This document shows, piece after piece, positions 1 through 8,131 of a stretch of DNA of 64,000 bases (position 1 is the stretch's first letter; every line of letters begins with the position of its first letter). Location of the stretch: positions 248,001-312,000 of the forward strand of contig NZ_CP046072.1 in assembly GCF_017357825.1 (NCBI RefSeq), written 5' to 3'. The notes under the pieces are model-generated. The model was not told the DNA's origin, made no database searches, and saw only the letters and a list, made by a program, of their open reading frames with translations. The DNA comes from Sulfurimonas aquatica. GTDB lineage: Bacteria; Campylobacterota; Campylobacteria; Campylobacterales; Sulfurimonadaceae. The translations under genes were made by a program, and so were the position numbers.

Positions 1-1268
1 AGAAGCGATGCAATTAATCCACTTAAAACATCACCACTTCCAGCTTTTGCTAATGCTGATGTTCCGTGGGGATTTATAAAAAAGCTATCTTTATGCCCTA
101 TAATGACATTCACACCTTTTAAGAGAAGTATAACATGAGGATATAGCAGACAAAACTCTTCGCAATATTTAAAACGATTTTTTTGTAATTCAGTTATACT
201 TATATTAGCTATATTTAGAGCTTTTAATAGTGAGATAAACTCTTTTGGATGAGGCGTAATGACAAGCTTTTCTCTTTTTAAAATATCTGAAATAATTGGC
301 ATATGAAAAATATCTGCATCAACTACCGTAGGTAAATCATTATCTAAAAAGTTTTGAAGTTCTAAGTCGCTAAACGCATCTCCTAAACCCATGCCACATG
401 CTAACGCAGTAATATTTTTTGGAACTCCATGCGAGTACATTAGAGAGTGAGGAATATTTAGACTTTTCTCATCTTCATAACCAACTAGCGTTACAAGCCC
501 AGCTCCAAATCTTAACGCAGCCAGTGCACTAATGACACTCGCACCACTCTTTTGACCGCTTGCTACGGCGAGATGGCCATAGCTGCCTTTATGAGAATTT
601 TTTTTATCTCGAAAAGGAAGTTGTAAATCGTCTAAATCTAAAAGATGCCAGTTTGAACTTGTTTCATACAGATCTCTTGAAATGCCAAGGTTCAAAACTT
701 CTATCTTTCCTATAAACTCTTTGGCCTCATCAAGAAACATAGACTTTTTCAATGCACCCATTGTGAGAGAGACATCCGCTTGAAAGGTCTCTTTGGCACA
801 AACACCATGAGGGTTGATACCAGATGGAATATCACAAGCAATTTTAAATGCATTAAGAGAATTTATTTGTTTCATCAGTTTTTCTAACTCATCACTAAAT
901 TCACCACTGAAACCTGTCCCAACAAGAGCATCTACGACAATGTCACACTCAAAGAGTTCACTGCACTCTTTGACACCAACACTTTTAGTGCGTTTATTCT
1001 GAAGTATTGCCATTTTTGATTTGGGTGCTTTCGCATAGTAAATTCTCACATTGAAATCAGGGTGAAGTAAACGCGAGAGTGCTAAACCATCTGCCCCATT
1101 GTTACCGCTCCCACAGACAATGATAATGGTGGATTTTTTATTAAAATTTTTTTGAATATGTTGAGCCATGCCATTGGCAGCATGCTCCATTAATATATCT
1201 TCACTCAAATAAAAATCACTATAACAGCGTTTATCTAGCGAGTTTACTTCATCAAAGAGTTTTTGCAT
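1..1268 (-). CDS. nnr: Bifunctional NAD(P)H-hydrate epimerase / ADP-dependent NAD(P)H-hydrate dehydratase, 3' end outside window
   Basis: Repairs damaged (hydrated) NADH and NADPH in the cytoplasm: the N-terminal YjeF domain epimerises the hydrate and the C-terminal carbohydrate-kinase-like domain dehydrates it using ADP. The reading frame is open from the ATG at 1268 to the window edge (422 codons) with no stop. The epimerase motif CGSGNNGADGL lies near residues 53-63. The dehydratase part shows HKGSYGHL (about residues 220-230), VDADIF and, at the window edge, the nucleotide-binding motif AGSGDVLSG. Only the last part of the dehydratase domain is missing. The ATG directly follows the stop codon of the upstream P-loop gene (TAGATG), so the two are co-transcribed. 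The family assignment is firm. Confidence 0.93.
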   Translation of the reverse strand, partial: MQKLFDEVNSLDKRCYSDFYLSEDILMEHAANGMAQHIQKNFNKKSTIIIVCGSGNNGADGLALSRLLHPDFNVRIYYAKAPKSKMAILQNKRTKSVGVKECSELFECDIVVDALVGTGFSGEFSDELEKLMKQINSLNAFKIACDIPSGINPHGVCAKETFQADVSLTMGALKKSMFLDEAKEFIGKIEVLNLGISRDLYETSSNWHLLDLDDLQLPFRDKKNSHKGSYGHLAVASGQKSGASVISALAALRFGAGLVTLVGYEDEKSLNIPHSLMYSHGVPKNITALACGMGLGDAFSDLELQNFLDNDLPTVVDADIFHMPIISDILKREKLVITPHPKEFISLLKALNIANISITELQKNRFKYCEEFCLLYPHVILLLKGVNVIIGHKDSFFINPHGTSALAKAGSGDVLSGLIASL

Positions 1269-2003
1269 CTACTCGTCCGGAATATACTCATCAACTGTCA
1301 CAAGGTTACTCTCTATTTTATTAAACAAAAGAGTAGGACTATCAGTTCTTGCTTGATAGTAAAATCTATTTTTATCTAAAGTTTTTAAAATAGAAGTGTT
1401 AAAGTAATTAAGGTTTGAACATCTACCAAGATAAAGAAAAGAAAACAGTAGTTTTATATTTTGATTTTCAAAGATTGAATGAGGCTGTGCTAAAAATGTA
1501 AAGCCATATTTTTGCATATTCATAAGTCCAAGCATGTAGAGTAGAAAATCTTCAAATTTTGTATAAAAGCCATTTAGGTTCTCTATGTCATGAAAAAAGT
1601 AGTAGTAGTTTTGAAGTAGATCTGTATTTGCTATTGTTTTTGATAGCTTACTTCTTTCATCTTTTTTATTAGAAAAGTATTCTGGACTCACAGCCATATA
1701 AATATGTTTTTTTTCTTTTATAAGCTCTGCAAGTTGTTTATCAAACTCTTCAGATTCACTAAATTGTATATAATTAAAATAACTATCTTTGTAACGTAGT
1801 TCTATATTTTCTTCAAATGAATTTGAAAAGTCCATATAAAAAGTTGGCACATTACTATCTATCGCAAAGTTACGAATTTTACAAGCAAGATTAGTCTTTC
1901 CAGATCCCTGTTCTGCTAAGATTAAGGTGTTTAAGCACAGCATTCTATCTTTTAGCTCAAGAGCATTTATTTTGTTGTCATATTTACCAATTTTGTTTCG
2001 CAT
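1269..2003 (-). CDS. P-loop ATPase of unknown role, upstream of nnr
   Basis: A probable cytoplasmic ATPase whose function I do not recognise. It has a Walker A-like loop AEQGSGKT (Ala in place of the first Gly) followed by NLACKI, and a Walker B-like strand YYYFFHDIENL in the middle of the protein. The C-terminal half has no motif I know. Two longer starts exist (2015, 2036). I prefer the ATG at 2003 because GGAG sits 6 bases upstream, while the ATG at 2036 has no Shine-Dalgarno and overlaps a minus-strand TATAAT (2035-2040), so it would lie upstream of the transcript. The product is 244 residues. The stop abuts the nnr start, so it probably forms an operon with it. No functional link to nicotinamide repair can be read from the sequence. 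Confidence 0.8.
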   Translation of the reverse strand: MRNKIGKYDNKINALELKDRMLCLNTLILAEQGSGKTNLACKIRNFAIDSNVPTFYMDFSNSFEENIELRYKDSYFNYIQFSESEEFDKQLAELIKEKKHIYMAVSPEYFSNKKDERSKLSKTIANTDLLQNYYYFFHDIENLNGFYTKFEDFLLYMLGLMNMQKYGFTFLAQPHSIFENQNIKLLFSFLYLGRCSNLNYFNTSILKTLDKNRFYYQARTDSPTLLFNKIESNLVTVDEYIPDE

Positions 2004-2034
2004 TAATTTCTCCATATAGTCTCTATAGTAAGGC

Positions 2035-2066
2035 ATTATATCTTATCAAGTTAAAAAAGCTATAAT
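2035..2066. promoter_or_regulatory. Divergent promoter pair between the P-loop ATPase gene and kdsD
   Basis: TATAAT occurs on the minus strand at 2035-2040 and on the plus strand at 2061-2066. There is no TTGACA-like box at the usual distance, as is normal for the main sigma factor of this phylum. The plus-strand hexamer ends only six bases before the kdsD ATG at 2073, so the predicted transcript starts at or next to the A of that ATG. Confidence 0.6.
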
Positions 2067-2072
2067 AGCAGT

Positions 2073-3035
2073 ATGAATTACAAAACAATTGCCCAAGATA
2101 CTCTCAATATTGAAGCTCAAACTCTTTTAAATGCCGCAACCTTAATTGATGATGTATTTGATAAGTGTGTAGAGCTTATTTTAGAGTGTAAGGGAAAGCT
2201 GATTGTGACTGGTGTTGGAAAAAGTGGACTCATCGGAGCTAAGATTGCTGCAACATTTGCTTCAACGGGAACACCAAGTTTTTTTCTTCATCCTACAGAG
2301 GCACTTCATGGTGACTTAGGAATGATAGGAAAAGATGATGTTGTCATCGGTATAAGTTATAGTGGTGAGAGCGAAGAGTTAAGTTCTATCCTTCCTCATA
2401 TTAAGCGTTTTAATACTCCATTAATTGGGATGACGAAGAATAGAAATTCCACACTAGGACAATTTAGTGATATTGTGATTGAGGTAGTAGTTGAAAAAGA
2501 GGCTTGCCCAATAAACACGGTACCAACTAGTTCAACTACACTTACTTTAGCACTTGGCGATGCACTTGCAGTATGTTTGATGAGGGCAAGAGACTTTAAG
2601 CAGAGTGACTTTGCTTCTTTTCACCCTGGTGGAGCCTTAGGAAAAAAACTTTTTATAAAAGTTTCAAACCTTATGCAAACTAAAAACTTACCAATTATTA
2701 CAAAAGATACAAAACTCAAAGAAGCTATTTTAACTATTAGCGAGGGGCGTTTAGGTACTGCTCTTATCGTAGATGAAAATGACAAACTTATTGGATTACT
2801 GAGTGATGGAGACGTTCGTCGTGCACTATTGAGTGAGAACTTCTCACTTGAGGATAATGCGCTTATGTATGCAACACTAGATCCTATGAGTTGTGAAAAT
2901 GAAAATATGCTTGCATCCGATGCACTTGTTTTGATAGAAGAAAAAAAGATACAACTGCTTGTTGTTACAGATGAAAATAAAAAGATAAAAGGCGTTCTTC
3001 ACATTCATACGCTGATTGAAAAAGGAATATCATAA
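2073..3035 (+). CDS. kdsD: D-arabinose-5-phosphate isomerase, KpsF/GutQ family
   Basis: Interconverts ribulose 5-phosphate and arabinose 5-phosphate, the first step toward Kdo for lipopolysaccharide or capsule. The 320 residues show the family layout: an N-terminal SIS sugar-phosphate domain (about residues 25-170, with VTGVGKSGLIGAKIAATFAS and HPTEALHGDLG) and two CBS domains (about 195-318). Length is normal. It opens a tight kdsD-rluB-rarA run and its end is four bases before the rluB start. No Shine-Dalgarno precedes the ATG and a TATAAT ends six bases upstream, which suggests a leaderless mRNA. Whether it serves LPS or capsule cannot be told because no other Kdo gene is in the window. 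Confidence 0.93.
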   Translation: MNYKTIAQDTLNIEAQTLLNAATLIDDVFDKCVELILECKGKLIVTGVGKSGLIGAKIAATFASTGTPSFFLHPTEALHGDLGMIGKDDVVIGISYSGESEELSSILPHIKRFNTPLIGMTKNRNSTLGQFSDIVIEVVVEKEACPINTVPTSSTTLTLALGDALAVCLMRARDFKQSDFASFHPGGALGKKLFIKVSNLMQTKNLPIITKDTKLKEAILTISEGRLGTALIVDENDKLIGLLSDGDVRRALLSENFSLEDNALMYATLDPMSCENENMLASDALVLIEEKKIQLLVVTDENKKIKGVLHIHTLIEKGIS

Positions 3036-3039
3036 TATT

Positions 3040-3939
3040 ATGATGAGATTAAACAAATTTATAGCGCACTATTCAACATATTCACGTCGTGAAGCCGATA
3101 AAGTAGTCCAAGATGGTTATGTTAGAGTTAATGGTGAGATAGAAGAAAACCCTGCAACACAGGTTGATGAAAAAGCTGATGTGATTTATGTTAGTGGTAA
3201 GCTAGTGAGTCGTCAAGAAAAATATACAGTTATAGTTTATAACAAACCTAAGGGTGAGCTTGTTACAAAGTCTGATCCAAAAGGGCGACGCACTATCTAT
3301 GACTCATTGAGTAAAGAGTTTAAGCACTATATCCCAGTTGGACGTCTTGACTTTGCTAGTGAGGGTGTTTTACTTTTAACGGATGCTTCTCATGTGGCAA
3401 CTGCGTTGATGGAGTCAGACTTAGAACGCCGCTATAAGATAAAAATTAAAGGTGAGGTTACTTCAGAGATGGAGCATGCTATGCTTAATGGTATGTTTAT
3501 TGAGGATGCTACAGCTGGTGGACACTCTCACTCCACTATAACTTCTATGGAATTTAAGCCATTTTTAGGCTATCAAATCCAGAAAAACGCACATAACTAC
3601 TCAACTCTTAAGGTTGCTATTTCTGAAGGTAAAAACAGAGAACTTCGTCGATTTTTTGCTCACTTTGATGCAGAGATTGCAGATCTAAAACGCATCAGTT
3701 TTGCAGAGATAGAACTTAACAATCTTCCAGAAGGTAAAACAAGATTTTTAACGCGAAGTGAGTACTCAGCACTTTTTACATTCTTAAAAGCTGAAGAAAA
3801 ACTAGCTCGTGAAATGGCGGGAAATAAGCCTAAGCCAAAACTAAAAGCTACATTTGACAAAGCCAAACCTGCTCCTAAGCCTAGAGGCGACTCTAAGGCA
3901 AATCGACAAGGAAAAGGCAAAGGCAAAGGCAAGAAGTAA
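3040..3939 (+). CDS. rluB: 23S rRNA pseudouridine synthase, RluB/RsuA family
   Basis: Isomerises a uridine to pseudouridine in ribosomal RNA. An N-terminal S4 RNA-binding domain (RLNKFIAHYSTYSRREAD, residues 3-20) is followed by the RsuA catalytic domain with the active-site aspartate in VGRLDFASEGVLLLT and the late motif EGKNRELRRFFAHF. The tail after about residue 265 is rich in Lys, Pro and Gly (ending GKGKGKGKK), probably a disordered RNA-binding extension. A TTG at 3016 would overlap kdsD; the ATG at 3040, with AAGGAA upstream, fits the family start MMRLNKF better. The exact target (RluB-type 23S or RsuA-type 16S) is inferred from family resemblance only. Confidence 0.88.
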   Translation: MMRLNKFIAHYSTYSRREADKVVQDGYVRVNGEIEENPATQVDEKADVIYVSGKLVSRQEKYTVIVYNKPKGELVTKSDPKGRRTIYDSLSKEFKHYIPVGRLDFASEGVLLLTDASHVATALMESDLERRYKIKIKGEVTSEMEHAMLNGMFIEDATAGGHSHSTITSMEFKPFLGYQIQKNAHNYSTLKVAISEGKNRELRRFFAHFDAEIADLKRISFAEIELNNLPEGKTRFLTRSEYSALFTFLKAEEKLAREMAGNKPKPKLKATFDKAKPAPKPRGDSKANRQGKGKGKGKK

Positions 3940-3940
3940 A

Positions 3941-5137
3941 TTGTCTGATTTTACACATCTTCTTCGTCCCTCTACCTTTGATGAACTTGTGGGTCAAGAG
4001 CACTTAAGCTCTCCGAGTGCGCCTCTTCGTATTTTATGCGAAAAGTTCGCTTTAGGGCATAGTTTTTTTTATGGTCCCGCAGGATGTGGAAAAACTTCCA
4101 TAGCTAGGATTATCGCAAAAACTATGGATCTACCATTTTATGAGTTTAACGCCACCTCTCTCAAAATTGATCAACTTCGTAAAATATTTGAACAGTATAA
4201 AAATGCTCTTCAAAAACCTTTGATATTTATTGATGAGGTACATCGTCTTGCAAAAAACCAACAAGAGGTGCTTCTACCTGTAATGGAGAATAACTCGGTA
4301 CTCGTCATTGGTGCATCAACAGAAAATCCTTTTTACTCCCTCACGTCAGCTATACGCTCGCGTTCAATGCTTTTTGAGTTAAAATATATAGATAATAGTG
4401 CACTTGATAAGTTACTTACTCGTGCCTTAGATTCAAACTCTTTATCTATGGACGAACAAACACGGGAGTATTTAGTTGCAAGCTCAGGTGGTGATGCTAG
4501 AGCAATGCTTAAGCTTTTGGAGTTTGCTTCAAATATAGAGACTACAATTACGATTGATGTGCTTAAATCACTCCGACCAAACGCACTCTCAGCAGGAAGT
4601 AGTGAGGCTGGTGTGCATTATGATTTAGCATCTGCGCTTATTAAGTCTATTCGAGGGAGTGATGCAGACGCTGCGATATACTACTTAGCTCGTCTGATTG
4701 AAGGTGGAGAGAGTGCAGACTTTATAGCCCGTCGTTTGGTGATACTTGCGAGTGAAGATGTTGGAAATGCCAATCCTCAAGCACTTACTCTTACAACTTC
4801 TACACTTACCAGTGTTAGTAAGATTGGCTATCCGGAGGCAAGGATTATTTTGGCACAAGCAGTTATATATCTTTGTGCTTCACCAAAATCAAACTCTGCC
4901 TATATGGCAATTAACTCAGCATTAAACGCAGTACAAAATGGTTTGATTTTAGATATACCACCTTATCTTCAACAGACTAAAACAACTCTAAGTGATGATG
5001 AGAGAGGCTATTTGTATCCTCATGATTTTGGAGGTTTTGTAAAGCAAGAGTACCTATCACAGCTTTTAAGGTTTGTTGATTTAAAAAGTATAGGCTATGA
5101 GAAAAAAATGAAAGAGTGGTTAGAGTCTCTTCTTTAA
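3941..5137 (+). CDS. rarA: Replication-associated recombination protein A, AAA+ ATPase
   Basis: RarA (MgsA) acts at stalled replication forks and on single-stranded DNA ends with SSB and RecA. The AAA+ core shows LRPSTFDELVGQEHL, Walker A GPAGCGKTS (about residues 45-53), Walker B FIDEVHR and sensor motif GASTENPFYSL, followed by the family's C-terminal oligomerisation region (RRLVILASEDVGNANPQAL). I chose the TTG at 3941, two bases after the rluB stop, giving MSDFTHLLRPS and 398 residues, a normal family length; an upstream ATG at 3854 would lie inside rluB and add a lysine-rich stretch that is only a shadow of the rluB tail. Co-transcription with kdsD and rluB is likely from the spacing. 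Confidence 0.9.
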   Translation: MSDFTHLLRPSTFDELVGQEHLSSPSAPLRILCEKFALGHSFFYGPAGCGKTSIARIIAKTMDLPFYEFNATSLKIDQLRKIFEQYKNALQKPLIFIDEVHRLAKNQQEVLLPVMENNSVLVIGASTENPFYSLTSAIRSRSMLFELKYIDNSALDKLLTRALDSNSLSMDEQTREYLVASSGGDARAMLKLLEFASNIETTITIDVLKSLRPNALSAGSSEAGVHYDLASALIKSIRGSDADAAIYYLARLIEGGESADFIARRLVILASEDVGNANPQALTLTTSTLTSVSKIGYPEARIILAQAVIYLCASPKSNSAYMAINSALNAVQNGLILDIPPYLQQTKTTLSDDERGYLYPHDFGGFVKQEYLSQLLRFVDLKSIGYEKKMKEWLESLL

Positions 5138-5185
5138 TCTATTTCATGTTATATTTATATATATAAAACCATTACAAGGCTAGTC

Positions 5186-6712
5186 ATGTCAAATTCTAAA
5201 CGTAATTTCGAAGTTATAATTGTTGGTGCTGGTATCTCTGGAGCAGCACTCGCTTATGAGCTTGCTCGATACACAGATGTCAAAAGTATTGCTATCATTG
5301 AAAAGTATGAGGATGTTGCTACACTTAACTCTAAGGCTACTAGTAACTCACAGACTATTCATGTTGGAGATATTGAAACAAACTATACTTTAGAAAAAGC
5401 AGCGATTACTAAACGTACAGCTAAGATGGTTGAGCGTTATTGTCTACAGCATCATCTGCAAGATAAAGCAATATTTTCTCATCAAAAGATGGCTTTAGGT
5501 GTTGGTGAAGATGAAGTAGAGTTTTTACTGCACCGTTATGAAGAGTTTTCAGAACTTTTTCCATACCTTGAAGTTTGGGATAAAGAGAAGCTTAAAGAGA
5601 AAGAACCAAAACTTGTTTGGGATGAAAATGGTATAGAGCGCCCAGAGCCTATAGTCGGTATTGGTGCGAGTGGAGAGTGGACTACGGTTGATTATGGTAT
5701 TTTGGCAAAAGATATGATTGAGCGAGCCAAACAAGAGCCAGATACTGAGGTAGAACTCTTTTTAAATACTGAAGTAGAAAACATTGAAAGAAGTGGAAAA
5801 CGTGGATATAAGGTACTCACTAAAGGGGAGACTTTTTATGCTGACTTTGTTGTAGCAAACGCGGGAGCACATAGTCTTTTCTTAGCGCATAAAATGGGGC
5901 ATGGACATAATCTTGGATGTTTACCAATAGCGGGAAGTTTTTACTTAACAAATGAAAAGATATTAAATGGTAAGGTTTATATGATTCAAAATCCTAAACT
6001 ACCATTCGCAGCACTACATGGTGACCCTGATGTTTTAGTAGATGGAAACACACGTTTTGGTCCAACAGCTTTAGTGTTGCCAAAGCTAGAGCGTTTTAAA
6101 CCTGGAACATACTTGGACTTTTGGAAAACACTCCGATTTGATTCTAAAATAGCAAAAGCACTATGGAAGTTACTAAAAGAATCAGATATTCGTAACTATA
6201 TATTGAGAAACTTCATGTTTGAAGTACCTGTTTTAAACAAATGGCTCTTCTTAAGAGATGCAAGAAAAATTGTACCATCATTACAAAAAGAGCAGTTTTC
6301 ATATGCTAAAGGTTTCGGTGGTGTTCGTCCTCAAGTAATCAACAAAGATGAAGAAAAATTAATGCTTGGAGAAGCTTCTATAAATACAGGAGAGGGTCTG
6401 ATATTTAACATGACTCCATCACCTGGAGCTACAAGTTGTTTAGGAAATGCGGAAAGAGACCTGCGTTTTATCGTTGCATATTTAGGGAAAGATTTTGATG
6501 AAGAGAGATTTAAGGGTGAGCTAACAGAAGGCGAGTACTGTGTACTCCCTGAACCTGTGGCTACTCAAAAAGAGAATGTTAACCGTATCCGTGATGCGAT
6601 CCGTAGAACGCATGAAGAGTATTTCACTGATCTTCATCAAGGTAAACCAGATGCTAGTTTCTGGGATAAGCCACATAGTAAAAATGTAGGAGAGACTAAG
6701 AAGAAGAGCTAG
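5186..6712 (+). CDS. mqo: FAD-dependent malate:quinone oxidoreductase-like protein
   Basis: Probably oxidises malate to oxaloacetate and passes electrons to the menaquinone pool at the inner face of the membrane. The N-terminus is a classic FAD-binding Rossmann motif (VGAGISGAALAYELARY, residues 13-29), followed by an Mqo-like body with SKATSNSQTIHVGDIE and a C-terminal GGVRPQVI and PSPGATSCLGNA, as in the epsilonproteobacterial Mqo-like group. At 508 residues it is somewhat longer than the ~450-residue Helicobacter/Campylobacter enzymes I remember. Another quinone-linked 2-hydroxyacid dehydrogenase is possible. It has its own AT-rich upstream region and overlaps the stop of convergent mqnA by four bases. 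Confidence 0.75.
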   Translation: MSNSKRNFEVIIVGAGISGAALAYELARYTDVKSIAIIEKYEDVATLNSKATSNSQTIHVGDIETNYTLEKAAITKRTAKMVERYCLQHHLQDKAIFSHQKMALGVGEDEVEFLLHRYEEFSELFPYLEVWDKEKLKEKEPKLVWDENGIERPEPIVGIGASGEWTTVDYGILAKDMIERAKQEPDTEVELFLNTEVENIERSGKRGYKVLTKGETFYADFVVANAGAHSLFLAHKMGHGHNLGCLPIAGSFYLTNEKILNGKVYMIQNPKLPFAALHGDPDVLVDGNTRFGPTALVLPKLERFKPGTYLDFWKTLRFDSKIAKALWKLLKESDIRNYILRNFMFEVPVLNKWLFLRDARKIVPSLQKEQFSYAKGFGGVRPQVINKDEEKLMLGEASINTGEGLIFNMTPSPGATSCLGNAERDLRFIVAYLGKDFDEERFKGELTEGEYCVLPEPVATQKENVNRIRDAIRRTHEEYFTDLHQGKPDASFWDKPHSKNVGETKKKS

Positions 6713-7362
6713 TTTCTTCTTTTAGCCTCTTTATAGAACTTCTTAAGTCCAAGTTCTGCCTTGGCATCAACTTTATATGAGATTAACTTCAAATACTCTA
6801 GAATATCTTTTTTAGAGATAGAAGTTTTTTTAGAAGACTTTTCTAAAATATATTGGGGTATCTTTATCTGTTTTTTTAAAAAGAGTCTCTCAATTGTTTT
6901 GTAAGTTTTTTTATCTTTGTGATAGCAAAGCAGAGCAAAAACAAATGGTAGCTTATACTTTTTATACCACAAGTTTGCTAGATCAATATAATCACTATTT
7001 TGTAAAGCATACCTTAGTGCCTTGTCACCTATTAAAACCTCACCACTTACATTTAAAATATTTGCTAAAACATTTGAACTTGCAGATTCTATATCTTTTT
7101 TATCACTCTTTGATGGAATGACTAAAACAGATTTAACGCTTTTCTTTGCGATAATGCCTAGGTTTATGTGGGGAGTTTTTTTTGCCATTATACTTGATAT
7201 AAACGCGGCATCAACGCGACGATTTAAAAAAGCTTTATTTATCTTTGCTGGGACATTGCGTTTATATGCCATGGTTGCTTTTGCAGAACTTCCTTTTATG
7301 AAAGATTTCATAAATAGATGAAAGGGTAAAAGATTAAGATAATCTATTTTGCCAAAAACCAA
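6709..7362 (-). CDS. mqnA: Menaquinone biosynthesis protein MqnA (chorismate dehydratase)
   Basis: MqnA converts chorismate to 3-[(1-carboxyvinyl)oxy]benzoate, the entry step of the futalosine route to menaquinone, which this phylum uses instead of the Men pathway. The start FGKIDYLNLLPFHLFMK (residues 3-19) is characteristic of the family, and the 217-residue size fits the short epsilonproteobacterial form. The start is a TTG at 7362 preceded by a strong AGGAG six bases upstream; no ATG is available nearby. It stands alone on the minus strand, convergent with and overlapping the end of mqo by four bases. The pairing with a quinone-dependent dehydrogenase fits a menaquinone-based respiratory chain. 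Confidence 0.85.
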   Translation of the reverse strand: MVFGKIDYLNLLPFHLFMKSFIKGSSAKATMAYKRNVPAKINKAFLNRRVDAAFISSIMAKKTPHINLGIIAKKSVKSVLVIPSKSDKKDIESASSNVLANILNVSGEVLIGDKALRYALQNSDYIDLANLWYKKYKLPFVFALLCYHKDKKTYKTIERLFLKKQIKIPQYILEKSSKKTSISKKDILEYLKLISYKVDAKAELGLKKFYKEAKRRN

Positions 7363-7414
7363 ACGCCGCTCCTGAATAATTTTTAAAATTATACACTGCT
7401 TAACTTATCTTAGA

Positions 7415-7420
7415 TATAAT
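7415..7420 (+). promoter_or_regulatory. Promoter -10 element for the moaD-moaE-moeA operon
   Basis: TATAAT lies 28 bases before the moaD ATG, with AAGAAGG as ribosome binding site between them. No -35 box is obvious. Confidence 0.5.
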
Positions 7421-7447
7421 TATGTCAATAATTAAGAAGGTATATTA

Positions 7448-7669
7448 ATGATTAGAGTTGAATTTTTAGGACCAATACAAAAAGATTCATTGGAGTTAGA
7501 TATCACAAATCTCAATGAACTAGCAGAGATTTTACAGCAAGATCAAGAGATGAATGAGTGGTTGAAGAACTGTGCTGTAGCAGTTAATGATACACTTGTT
7601 TCATCTTTGGAAGCTCCACTAAATGATGGAGATAAAATATCTCTTTTACCTCCAGTATGTGGTGGTTGA
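7448..7669 (+). CDS. moaD: Molybdopterin synthase sulfur-carrier subunit
   Basis: A ubiquitin-fold protein that carries the thiocarboxylate sulfur used by MoaE to build the molybdopterin dithiolene. It is 73 residues, normal for MoaD, and ends in the required Gly-Gly (LLPPVCGG), which is adenylated and sulfurated during the cycle. The start is well supported by AAGAAGG seven bases upstream. moaE begins three bases after its stop, so the two synthase subunits are translated together. The adenylating enzyme (MoeB-like) is not in this window. Confidence 0.93.
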   Translation: MIRVEFLGPIQKDSLELDITNLNELAEILQQDQEMNEWLKNCAVAVNDTLVSSLEAPLNDGDKISLLPPVCGG

Positions 7670-7672
7670 AAA

Positions 7673-8110
7673 GTGCTTAATCTTTATGATGGGTCATTAG
7701 ATGTTCCTAAAATTTTAAAAGATTGGTACGAAGAGGAAGCTACGAGTAATTATGGTGCTTACATTCCATTTGTAGGTACGGTTAGAAGTGAAGATGGTAT
7801 AGATGGTCTCAGCTTTGATATATATGAGCCAATACTTAACTCTTGGTTTGAGGCTTGGCAAAAAAAAGCAAAAGATAAGGGTGCCGTGATAAAAATGGCA
7901 CACTCTCGCGGTGACGTTATGCTTCATGAATCTTCATATATAGCAGCAGTATTTTCTCCTAAACGCCGAGTGGCTTTAGAGTTTATAGACGAATTTGTAG
8001 AGGATTTTAAGGCGAGTGCCCCTATATGGAAGTATGACCTATTAGATGGGAAGAGAGTCTATGCTCTTGATAGATCAACTGCTATCAAAGGTAGCGGTTT
8101 ACTCGCTTAA
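7673..8110 (+). CDS. moaE: Molybdopterin synthase catalytic subunit
   Basis: Forms the large subunit of molybdopterin synthase and inserts two sulfurs from MoaD into cyclic pyranopterin monophosphate. The 145-residue sequence carries the family features GAYIPFVGTVR, HSRGDVMLHESSYIAAVFSPKRRVAL and the active-site region PIWKYDLLDGKRV with conserved lysines. Translation starts at a GTG three bases after moaD, consistent with coupling. The gene order moaD-moaE-moeA points to a dedicated molybdenum-cofactor operon, probably feeding molybdo- or tungsto-enzymes such as nitrate, formate or polysulfide oxidoreductases encoded elsewhere (inference). Confidence 0.92.
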   Translation: MLNLYDGSLDVPKILKDWYEEEATSNYGAYIPFVGTVRSEDGIDGLSFDIYEPILNSWFEAWQKKAKDKGAVIKMAHSRGDVMLHESSYIAAVFSPKRRVALEFIDEFVEDFKASAPIWKYDLLDGKRVYALDRSTAIKGSGLLA

Positions 8111-8131
8111 ATATAATTAAGGATAAAACTT

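Noticed and set aside
814-1002. Plus-strand open frame inside nnr
   Set aside because: Antisense to the continuous nnr frame.
3660-3932. Minus-strand open frame inside rluB
   Set aside because: It is a mirror of the lysine-rich coding tail of rluB, has no ribosome binding site and a low-complexity product.
7022-7321. Plus-strand open frame inside mqnA
   Set aside because: Antisense to a clear mqnA gene and without a start signal.
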